43,016 nucleotides of DNA from an uncultured Dokdonia sp. (GTDB lineage: Bacteria; Bacteroidota; Bacteroidia; Flavobacteriales; Flavobacteriaceae): the NCBI RefSeq assembly GCF_937910895.1, contig NZ_CALEMI010000014.1:1-43016 (forward strand), read 5' to 3'. The notes below the pieces were generated by a model. It had not been told where the DNA came from. It made no database searches and saw nothing but the letters and a program-made list of their open reading frames with translations. Shown here in pieces: positions 15,330-23,307 of this stretch; within the stretch, counting starts at the first letter, position 1, and each line of letters starts with the position of its first letter. A program made the position numbers and the translations under genes.

Positions 15330-17156
15330 ATGAAAAAGTATTTATTTTTAATCCTGTTACTCCCTATTGTCGCTATTTCTCAAACTATAGGAATGAGTTA
15401 TAAGGCCATTGTTCGGGACGATGCAGGAGTGGCTATGGCGAATCAAGAATTACGGGTAGAACTCACTTTGACTATTGTACCCATTAACTTTCCAGCCTAT
15501 ATAGAAACCCATACGCTCAATACCAACGAAAATGGTCTTATGATACTCACCATTGGTGAAGGAACCCCCATAAATGGAACATTTTCTTCATTGGATTGGT
15601 TAAACGATCGATTCGAACTCAATGTGCAAATTGATCCTGGAGATGGTCTTATAGATTTGGGAAGTACGCCCATGTATTCGGTGCCTTATGCGTATCATGC
15701 ACAAACTGCTGTAAGTGCAGAAACTGCAACCATAGCGACCGATGTAGAAAATATCCCAGGTTTAGAACCCTTTGACGAAGGAAATGGTATTGGATGGCGT
15801 TTGGCAGGTCAAAATCCAGCTAATTATGGCCCAATAGGTCGTAATGCAGTCGATTTAAGTTATTCTTCCAATCCTGGAAATGATCGTGGAGCGCTTGGAG
15901 AACGATCATTTGCAGCGGGTAGCTCTGTGGCTAGTGCTAGTAATGCTGTGGCGATGGGATTTGACTCGTACGCTACTGGAAATACTAGTATTGTTCTTGG
16001 AAGTCAAAGCACCGCATCTGGTGCTTATAGTATGGCAGTTGGATTTAATGCAAATGCTTCTGGAGCTCACTCAATATCGCTAGGAGGCGGAAGTGATGCT
16101 AATGGAGACTATTCGTTTGCAGGGCCAGAAGGAAGATCTGATGGAGATTATTCGTTTGCTGGACCAGAAGCAAGCTCTAGTGGAGATTATGCAGTAGCTT
16201 TGGGGAATAATGCTTCGGCTTCAGGCTTTAATGCTGTTGCATTAGGTTCTTCCTCAGCACAAGCAGATAGTAGTTTTGCTGCTGGATTTAGTAATATTAT
16301 TTTTCCAGATGCTGTAGGTTCCATTGCCTTAGGTTTTGAAAATGCATGCAGAGCAAATAACAGCATTACGATCGGGAATTATGTATGGTCAGATTCGTAT
16401 CAATCTATCATATTAGGTACATACAATACAATAGTTGGTGGGAGTGATTCTTTTTTCTTACCAGGAGATCCCTTACTTCAGGTAGGAAATGGCACCAGTT
16501 TCTCCAATAGAAGCACAGCCCTTATGATTCTAAAAAATGGAAACGTAGGGGTAGGTACCACAAACCCAGCCGAACGATTTCACATAGATGGGGGTCGGTT
16601 ACGCATAGGTACCGAAACGATTGAAGATACGGGGAGTAATGAATTGTCATTTAATGCAGGGCTTTTTCCTGATAGTGACGGTGCTTTTAATTTGGGTAAT
16701 TCTAGCTTTCGTTGGAATGCTGTCTGGGCACAGGATGGAACAATTAACACCTCAGATAGGAGAGAAAAAGAAAAAATTCAAATTTTAAATTATGGCTTAC
16801 GCGAAATTTTAAATCTGCATCCGGTACGCTTCCAATGGAAAAATAATCCCCAACAAGGAGAAAAATTAGGATTGATTGCGCAAGATTTATTGAAAGTGAT
16901 TCCAGAAGTCGTTAAAACCCATGAGTTTGTTTCGGTAGATGAAGAAGGAACCCTTGAGAAAAAAGAGTTAGATCGATTGGGTGTGTACTATTCAGATTTA
17001 ATTCCAGTACTCATCAAAGCCATTCAAGAACAAAACAAAATCATTCAGAAGCAGCAAACCAAGATAGAAACCCTAGAAGCCAAGGCTACAGAAATAGCGG
17101 AATTAAAAAATCGAATGACACAGCTAGAAGCTTCCCTTAAAACTACTATCAAATGA
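15330..17156 (+). CDS. YadA-head-like fibre protein with S74 chaperone domain (paralogue)
   Basis: A 608-residue shorter paralogue of the preceding protein. It has signal peptide MKKYLFLILLLPIVAIS, the same N-terminal domain (MSYKAIVRDDAGVAMANQ...MYSVPYAYHAQTA), fewer beta-roll repeats (about 185-360, with two nearly identical GDYSFAGPE units), an S74 domain from S475 (TSDRREKEKIQ, FQWK, GLIAQDL) and a longer coiled coil (EQNKIIQKQQTKIETLEAKA). The two S74 domains are much more alike than the heads, which fits a shared chaperone with variable fibre bodies. The start lies two bases after the upstream stop and the end overlaps the next gene by four bases, so they are co-transcribed. Confidence 0.9.
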   Translation: MKKYLFLILLLPIVAISQTIGMSYKAIVRDDAGVAMANQELRVELTLTIVPINFPAYIETHTLNTNENGLMILTIGEGTPINGTFSSLDWLNDRFELNVQIDPGDGLIDLGSTPMYSVPYAYHAQTAVSAETATIATDVENIPGLEPFDEGNGIGWRLAGQNPANYGPIGRNAVDLSYSSNPGNDRGALGERSFAAGSSVASASNAVAMGFDSYATGNTSIVLGSQSTASGAYSMAVGFNANASGAHSISLGGGSDANGDYSFAGPEGRSDGDYSFAGPEASSSGDYAVALGNNASASGFNAVALGSSSAQADSSFAAGFSNIIFPDAVGSIALGFENACRANNSITIGNYVWSDSYQSIILGTYNTIVGGSDSFFLPGDPLLQVGNGTSFSNRSTALMILKNGNVGVGTTNPAERFHIDGGRLRIGTETIEDTGSNELSFNAGLFPDSDGAFNLGNSSFRWNAVWAQDGTINTSDRREKEKIQILNYGLREILNLHPVRFQWKNNPQQGEKLGLIAQDLLKVIPEVVKTHEFVSVDEEGTLEKKELDRLGVYYSDLIPVLIKAIQEQNKIIQKQQTKIETLEAKATEIAELKNRMTQLEASLKTTIK

Positions 17157-18025
17157 GAATTTTATATACGCTTGCTTTTTTCAGTATTTTTTGTGCAAGC
17201 AACGCACAAAGTATTGATCGCTTTAGTATTGACAGTGGTGGTACTAGTACCTCCGCTGGAGGAATCCAAATCGTGTACACGATAGGTGAAGTTCATGTCG
17301 CTGAACGTACGTCTGCTACCCTTTCTCTTTCAGAAGGTTTTATTGTTCCGCAATCCGTAAGTATCCGTGTGAATCCTATTGTTTTCCTTCAAGGCCCTGG
17401 AACAGATCCTTTTGCTGGAGAATTAGGATTAATGCGCGACAACTTGCGTAGCGCAGATCCTGTTTTAATTCCAACGACGTCCCCCTATGACAGTTCGATT
17501 TGTGATGCTTCAGTATTCTCTGTTACAGGTGAAAATGCTATTGTCGATTGGGTTTTTGTGGAACTTAGAGACGCTACAGATCCTTCCGTTATTGTTGCTT
17601 CCCAATCGGCATTATTACAACGCGACGGAGATGTTGTCAGCTCAGATGGTAGTACCTCCTTACAATTTTCAATCCCCGAATCATCCTATTATATCGCGAT
17701 TACCCACCGTAATCATCTCGGCATTCTATCGGCAAACCCAGTGGCTTTAGATAACACAACCACTATGGTTGATATGACTCAAAACCTAAGTAGTATTTCT
17801 GGTGGAAGTCTTGCCGTTGTGCAGCTTACCAATGGTCAATATGCATTGATCGCTGGAGATGTTACTCCTGATGGACAAATTCTCACTACGGACTATTTGA
17901 ATAGCCTTCCTTCCATTGGATTATCTGGCTATCTCACTACCGATGTGAATATGGACGGACAAGTACTCAATACAGATATTCTCTTACTCACGTTACCTAA
18001 TGTTGGTCGAAGTCAACAATATTAA
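17153..18025 (+). CDS. secreted HagB-like protein with dockerin-type repeat end
   Basis: A 290-residue exported protein (signal peptide MRILYTLAFFSIFCASNAQ). Start and upstream stop overlap as ATGA. The N-terminal part (FSIDSGGTSTSAGGIQIVYTIGEV) is a short strand-rich module seen in many Bacteroidota surface proteins. The middle (YYIAITHRNHLGILSANPV) and the end, with two calcium-loop-like repeats (GDVTPDGQILTTDYLNSL and DVNMDGQVLNTDILLLTLPN, then VGR), match proteins often called hemagglutinin HagB-like in flavobacteria. No T9SS sorting domain is present. Probably a surface or fibre-associated partner of the proteins beside it. Confidence 0.85.
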   Translation: MRILYTLAFFSIFCASNAQSIDRFSIDSGGTSTSAGGIQIVYTIGEVHVAERTSATLSLSEGFIVPQSVSIRVNPIVFLQGPGTDPFAGELGLMRDNLRSADPVLIPTTSPYDSSICDASVFSVTGENAIVDWVFVELRDATDPSVIVASQSALLQRDGDVVSSDGSTSLQFSIPESSYYIAITHRNHLGILSANPVALDNTTTMVDMTQNLSSISGGSLAVVQLTNGQYALIAGDVTPDGQILTTDYLNSLPSIGLSGYLTTDVNMDGQVLNTDILLLTLPNVGRSQQY

Positions 18026-18045
18026 AGAACACCTAAAACCAAACT

Positions 18046-20400
18046 ATGAAAACATTCATTACAATACTCACTTGTTGTTTGACCTTGTCTTATTCCGTTG
18101 GACAGAACATGACCTTATCTTTTGAAAATGCACAGATCATTAATGAAGTAGATAATGATTTCTATCAAGTAGATATCTTTATCCAATCCGATACCGATTT
18201 TATTCTAGGACCTGGACAATTTTTCATCGACTATAATGAAGCAGCTTTTGGTACAGAAATTAGTGCCAATGGAAATTTATTTTTTGAACAACCAGACGGT
18301 TCTATTCTTGCTTCTTCTAGTTTTAGTGTTGGAAACTACAATAATTTCAACACCAATGATAGTGGCTCCACACGCGCGAGTTTAAACTGGCTACAATTTT
18401 GGAGTTCGGGAACTATTGCAACCAATAATGTAGGAACGACTCCCGCATTTCTCGGACAAATTCGGATACAATTTGCAGATAGCATGATACCTCCAGATGT
18501 TTGCTTCAATACAGAAGACCCGAGAGATGATCAGTTTTTTACGGCCTGTGGTCCTTTTACACCTGCACCTGCTGGGGCGGATTGTGCTGGAGATATTGGC
18601 ACACAACTCTTTGACTATACACCAGATTGTTCTGGTTCGACAATTCCTACGGTAGCCTGTACTGGTGGCACCACCACCTATACGATTGCAGGTGGATGGG
18701 ACAATGGAACTCCTAATGCTACGATGACCGCTATCATTGCCGAAGATTACAATACAGCAACCATGGGATTGGGAGATATTAATGCCTGTGAGCTTACGAT
18801 CAATCCCATGGCAACCCTTACAGTAACCGATGGAAACTTTATCAACATCCAAAATAATATTATCATCGATGGAACTCTTATCGTAGCTAACCAAGGAAGT
18901 GTCGTTCAAGTAGAAGAAAACGCTATAACGATCAATAACGGATCGATCTCCGTTTCTAAAACAACACCAACAATAGACGATCGTAATTTTGTCGCCATGA
19001 GTAGTCCTGTGACTGCTGAAGCGAGAGATCGAGTGTATGGAAATTCTAGAGCCGTTTTTAGTATTATCCCTGAAAATTTCATCCCCTTCCCTATCGATCT
19101 CATGACATTTCCAGAATTTGAAGGAGCTGAAAATTTCTTGGATGATGACAATGATTACTTACTACCAGTAACTGGAAGTACTGCCTTACCTCCTGCGGGA
19201 ATTGGTCAGCTGATTTTCCCACAACCTGAAGCTAATGTTGGAGACGGAGCCTATACACTTACCTACACACAAAATCCTTCAAATCCAGGGACGTTAAACT
19301 CAGGAACCATTACCGTACCTATTAATTACAATGGTCCTGCAACCATTAATAATTACAACTTACTAGGAAATCCGTACGCATCGGCGATTGATGTCGCTGA
19401 GTTTATTAGTACCAATGATGCGGTAAATGAAGTCTACTATTGGGATCACTTGACGAATCCTACAGCTGCATTACCAGGATTTGGAACGAGTAATTTCTCT
19501 ATGAATGATATTTCAATGCGCAATGCGATGATGGGTGTAGCCGCAGTCAACGGAGGGACAGCGCCTGGGCAGTTTATGGCATCTGGACAAGGATTTGGGA
19601 TCAAGGCAGACCAATCACAGGCGGGAGCCAATACCCCTGTGGTATTTGCAAACAGAATCCGTGTGACAGGTAATAACGATGGGTTTAGATCGAGTGCTGT
19701 AGAAAACAATATAGATAAATTATGGTTAAATCTAACAACAAATGCCTACGAAGAAGCACAATCACAAACCGCCATTGGGTTTACGGAAAACGCTACGCAA
19801 GGATTTGATGCTGGGTATGATAGCAAACGCCTTGGGACGTTTCTTTCGCTATTTACAAATCTAGATGGAGCGTATTTAGCCATTCAAGGAAGAGAAGCTT
19901 TTGATCCTACGATAGAATTGACATTAGGATTTTCTACTTCAATAGAAACGGAAGAAACTTATACTATCAGTATCGATCATCTGGAAGGTATTGCTATTGA
20001 AAATGCGCCTATATTCCTAGTTGATCATTTAGAAAATACAGTCACAAATTTAAAGGAAAATAGCTATTTATTTACAGCGAGTAAAGGCATACAGTCGGAT
20101 CGTTTTACAGTTATTTTTCAAGAACGTGATGTATTGGGTGTAGACGAAGTTCGCTTTCGCGAAAGCGTAACCCTCCATCCTAATCCTGCGACAAATCAGG
20201 TCACACTTACCTATTCTGGACAGCAGCAATTGCAAAAGCTTACCGTTACCGATATGAACGGGAGACTCATCAAAACAATGAATCTTAGAAGCTTTAATCA
20301 TTCACTAAACATTCAAACTAGTAAATTAGCTAAAGGAATGTATTTTATACAGATTCAATCAGACAGCAACAGCATCACACAAAAATTGATTATCAAATAG
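18046..20400 (+). CDS. T9SS type A sorted secreted protein
   Basis: A 784-residue protein with signal peptide MKTFITILTCCLTLSYSVGQ. The first ~190 residues (MTLSFENAQIINEVDNDFYQ...) resemble a cohesin-like beta-sandwich. A middle region has GGWDNGTPN and strand-rich ITINNGSISVSKTTP. A large domain is shared with the next gene (FVAMSSPVTAEARDRVYGN...GNPYASAIDV...). A C-terminal T9SS type A domain (LHPNPATNQVTLTYSGQQ...KGMYFIQIQSDSNSITQKLIIK) directs export and cell-surface attachment. The linker before the sorting domain, VRFRESV, is encoded by the window-wide palindrome. It follows the HagB-like gene by 20 bases. Ligand unknown. Confidence 0.92.
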   Translation: MKTFITILTCCLTLSYSVGQNMTLSFENAQIINEVDNDFYQVDIFIQSDTDFILGPGQFFIDYNEAAFGTEISANGNLFFEQPDGSILASSSFSVGNYNNFNTNDSGSTRASLNWLQFWSSGTIATNNVGTTPAFLGQIRIQFADSMIPPDVCFNTEDPRDDQFFTACGPFTPAPAGADCAGDIGTQLFDYTPDCSGSTIPTVACTGGTTTYTIAGGWDNGTPNATMTAIIAEDYNTATMGLGDINACELTINPMATLTVTDGNFINIQNNIIIDGTLIVANQGSVVQVEENAITINNGSISVSKTTPTIDDRNFVAMSSPVTAEARDRVYGNSRAVFSIIPENFIPFPIDLMTFPEFEGAENFLDDDNDYLLPVTGSTALPPAGIGQLIFPQPEANVGDGAYTLTYTQNPSNPGTLNSGTITVPINYNGPATINNYNLLGNPYASAIDVAEFISTNDAVNEVYYWDHLTNPTAALPGFGTSNFSMNDISMRNAMMGVAAVNGGTAPGQFMASGQGFGIKADQSQAGANTPVVFANRIRVTGNNDGFRSSAVENNIDKLWLNLTTNAYEEAQSQTAIGFTENATQGFDAGYDSKRLGTFLSLFTNLDGAYLAIQGREAFDPTIELTLGFSTSIETEETYTISIDHLEGIAIENAPIFLVDHLENTVTNLKENSYLFTASKGIQSDRFTVIFQERDVLGVDEVRFRESVTLHPNPATNQVTLTYSGQQQLQKLTVTDMNGRLIKTMNLRSFNHSLNIQTSKLAKGMYFIQIQSDSNSITQKLIIK
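20152..20167. repeat. GCTTTCGCGAAAGC palindrome, copy 5 (in CDS)
   Basis: A 16-base perfect palindrome in the first T9SS paralogue, read as RFRES immediately before the sorting domain. Confidence 0.9.
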
Positions 20401-20518
20401 AAGTATCAATCTAAAAAAATAGCACTCACTAATTAAAAAACCACCTTCACTAAAAAAAATAGACTGCTCACCCTCATCACGCTAACTTTAAGTACTCGCA
20501 ATAAATAATCAACATATT

Positions 20519-23044
20519 ATGAAGTACACATTACTATTTTTAGCATTGATCTTTGGGGGATCTACAATCAATGCGCAAGCACCTAATGATGAGTGTGCAG
20601 ACAGAGAAACCATCACGGTAAATACTACTGAAGCACTCCAATACACCATTGATACTTCAACAGCTACAGAAAGTATCAATGCTTCTTGTGAAAATGTCAA
20701 TACAGACAATCTTGATGTGTGGTATGAATTTACCATGCCCGTCAATGGAAATGTACGGGTAACCAATATCCCAAATACAGTGAGTGTAAGTATTTTTGAC
20801 ACGTGTGGAGGTACAGAAATTAGTTGTTCTTTTAACAATGGGTTTATTTACGGACTCCAAGAAGCTACCAATTATATTATGAGGGTGAGTGAGATTTCTA
20901 CCTTTGCAGGCGAGGTTAATTTTAGTCTACAAGCTTTTGAAACTCCCACAAATGACGAATGCGAAACACCTCAAAACATACAAGTACTTCAAGAAACGAC
21001 AACAGTCATCCCATTGGATAATCGTGGAGCTACAGAAAGTATAGATGCATCTTGTGATACTGTCAATACAGATAATCTAGACCTGTGGTTTAGTTTCACT
21101 ATGCCTGTAAATGGATCTATTGAAATCTCTAATGTCTCAAACACAGAAGGGTTTTCATTATTTGACGAATGCGCTGGAGAAGAGTTAGGATGCTTTTATA
21201 ATGACGGAAGCTTCTTTGAACTCATCAACGGGAATCCTTATCTCTTGCGTGTGACAAAGAGTTCGTCCTTTTCTGACGCCTTTGATTTTACCATACAAGC
21301 CGTAGAGACCACACCACAACCTTGCTCAGACAGTACGATTTGGGACGGTAATACTTGGTCTAATGGGGTTCCTGATAACACAAAATCGGCGTTGTTTAAT
21401 GGAAATTACAATACCAACTTTGACCCTGAGAATATTAATGCCTGTAGTTGTACAATTGCTTCTGGAAGAACCGTCACTATAGGAGATGGTTTTTATTTAC
21501 GGTCTGTATTTGATATTACTGTAGAGGGAACTCTTAACGTAGCTCATCAAGCAAGTGTCATTCAGGTGGCTGAAGATGCAATTACCATTAATAACGGCAA
21601 CATTAATGTTACCAAAACAACACCTCCTGTAGCTGGACGTAATTTTATTGCGCTTAGTAGTCCTATGAGTGCTGAAACTAGAGATCAGGTATATGGAAAT
21701 GCGCGCGCCGTTTTTGGGATTATCCCAGCCAATTTTGTGCCTTTTGATATAGATTTGATGGAATACCCAGAATTTGCTGGTGCCGAAAATTTCTTAGATG
21801 ACAACCTTGATTATTTAGATCCGTACGCTGGAAGTAGAGCCTTACCAGACGCAGGTATAGGATTATTGGTATTCCCTTCTCCTGCAGACGATACGCCCGA
21901 AGCTCCCTATAACTTGACGTATGATCAAGGAACTTTAAACTCTGGAACAATCACTCTTCCTATCAATTACAACGGACCTGAAACCACCAATAATTACAAT
22001 TTATTAGGAAATCCGTACGCTTCTGCTATTGATGTAAATGCATTTATTACCAGTAATGATGCTGTCAATGAAGTGTATTACTGGGAGCATATTACAAACC
22101 CTTCTGGAGACTTACCAGGATTTGGTTCTAGTAATTTCTCAATGAATGATATTTCCATCCGCAATGCGTTGGTCGGTATTTCGGCAGTGAATGGGGGGGC
22201 ATCACCAGGTCAGTTTATGGCGTCTGGTCAAGGATTTGCCATCAAAGCTGATCAAGCACAAGCCATGAGTAATACGCCTGTAACCTTCACAAATAGTATT
22301 CGTGTGATTGGAAATAACGACGATTTACGCTCAGCAGAAAACTCAAGTAGTACAGATTTACTATGGCTCAATATGACCACCGATGTGTATGAAGATGCAG
22401 TATCACAAACGGCTGTGGGCTTCATCCCACAAGCGACGCCCGGTTTTGATCCTGGGTATGATACGGTGCGTTTAGGAACCTTTATCTCTCTATTCACCAC
22501 GCTAGAAACTGGAGAGCAATTAGCGATTCAGGGAAGAGAGGTTTTTAATCCTTCGATAGAATTGACCTTAGGATTTTCTACGACCGTGGAAACTGAAGAA
22601 ACATATACCATAAGTATCGATCATTTTGAAGGTGCTAACATCACAAATGCACCTGTATTCTTAATCGATCATCTTTTCAATGCTGTAACTAACTTAAAAG
22701 AAACTGATTATCAATTTACAGCACAACGGAGCATACAACCAGAGCGTTTTACGATCCTATTTCAAGAACGAGATATATTGGATATAGAAGAAGTACGCTT
22801 TCGCGAAAGCATAACCCTCTACCCTAACCCTGCTACAGATCAGGCGACTCTTACGTATGCTGGACAGGAACAGTTACAACGACTTACAATTGTGGATGTA
22901 CAAGGGAAAGTCGTTCAAATCATCGAGCTTCAAAATTTTAATAACACTAGAATTTTGAATACAAGCAGATTAGCAAAAGGAATGTATTTTGTCCAAATCC
23001 AATCCGATAGTGCTACAATCACTCAAAAACTGATCATTAAGTAA
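20519..23044 (+). CDS. T9SS type A sorted secreted protein (paralogue)
   Basis: An 841-residue exported protein (signal peptide MKYTLLFLALIFGGSTINAQ). Two tandem ~125-residue beta domains come first (APNDEC...TESINASCENVNTDNLDVWYEF and TNDEC...TESIDASCDTVNTDNLDLWFSF), which is a clear internal duplication. From TIWDGNTWSNGVPDN onward it is collinear with the preceding gene through the NYNLLGNPYASAIDV region to the T9SS type A domain (LYPNPATDQATLTYAGQ...ITQKLIIK). The N-terminal domain has therefore been swapped while the core and sorting signal are shared. The same palindrome lies at the homologous linker. A terminator follows. Confidence 0.92.
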   Translation: MKYTLLFLALIFGGSTINAQAPNDECADRETITVNTTEALQYTIDTSTATESINASCENVNTDNLDVWYEFTMPVNGNVRVTNIPNTVSVSIFDTCGGTEISCSFNNGFIYGLQEATNYIMRVSEISTFAGEVNFSLQAFETPTNDECETPQNIQVLQETTTVIPLDNRGATESIDASCDTVNTDNLDLWFSFTMPVNGSIEISNVSNTEGFSLFDECAGEELGCFYNDGSFFELINGNPYLLRVTKSSSFSDAFDFTIQAVETTPQPCSDSTIWDGNTWSNGVPDNTKSALFNGNYNTNFDPENINACSCTIASGRTVTIGDGFYLRSVFDITVEGTLNVAHQASVIQVAEDAITINNGNINVTKTTPPVAGRNFIALSSPMSAETRDQVYGNARAVFGIIPANFVPFDIDLMEYPEFAGAENFLDDNLDYLDPYAGSRALPDAGIGLLVFPSPADDTPEAPYNLTYDQGTLNSGTITLPINYNGPETTNNYNLLGNPYASAIDVNAFITSNDAVNEVYYWEHITNPSGDLPGFGSSNFSMNDISIRNALVGISAVNGGASPGQFMASGQGFAIKADQAQAMSNTPVTFTNSIRVIGNNDDLRSAENSSSTDLLWLNMTTDVYEDAVSQTAVGFIPQATPGFDPGYDTVRLGTFISLFTTLETGEQLAIQGREVFNPSIELTLGFSTTVETEETYTISIDHFEGANITNAPVFLIDHLFNAVTNLKETDYQFTAQRSIQPERFTILFQERDILDIEEVRFRESITLYPNPATDQATLTYAGQEQLQRLTIVDVQGKVVQIIELQNFNNTRILNTSRLAKGMYFVQIQSDSATITQKLIIK
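22795..22810. repeat. GCTTTCGCGAAAGC palindrome, copy 6 (in CDS)
   Basis: An exact 14-base core at 22797-22810 in the second T9SS paralogue, read as RFRES, at the position homologous to copy 5. Confidence 0.9.
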
Positions 23045-23066
23045 CTGTAGATAAGAATTATATATC

Positions 23067-23099
23067 AAAAAGGGAAGCTGAGATAGCTTCCCTTTTTTT
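23067..23099 (+). terminator. strong intrinsic terminator
   Basis: AAAGGGAAGCT (69-79 of this block), loop GAGAT and AGCTTCCCTTT form a perfect 11-base stem with a run of T to 23099. It closes the secreted-protein run that starts at 13028. Confidence 0.92.
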
Positions 23100-23307
23100 G
23101 TCTAAAAACACGGTCTCTCTACCTTTAACACGTATTTTCTTTAGACTCTTAAAAAGAGTACGCCTAAATGTTAAAGTCATTTTTTTTGGTAACATTTTGC
23201 TAACAACAGACGTCTTGTTGTTATAATTACGATAGAATGCGTCATTATAGTATGTTATACAAAGTATTGTGCATAACATACATTCATCAATCAAAATCAA
23301 TCAGAAT

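Noticed and set aside
13028-17156. Prophage tail fibre genes
   Set aside because: S74 domains occur in phage fibres, but no other phage gene is present. The signal peptides and YadA-type heads indicate secreted cellular proteins.
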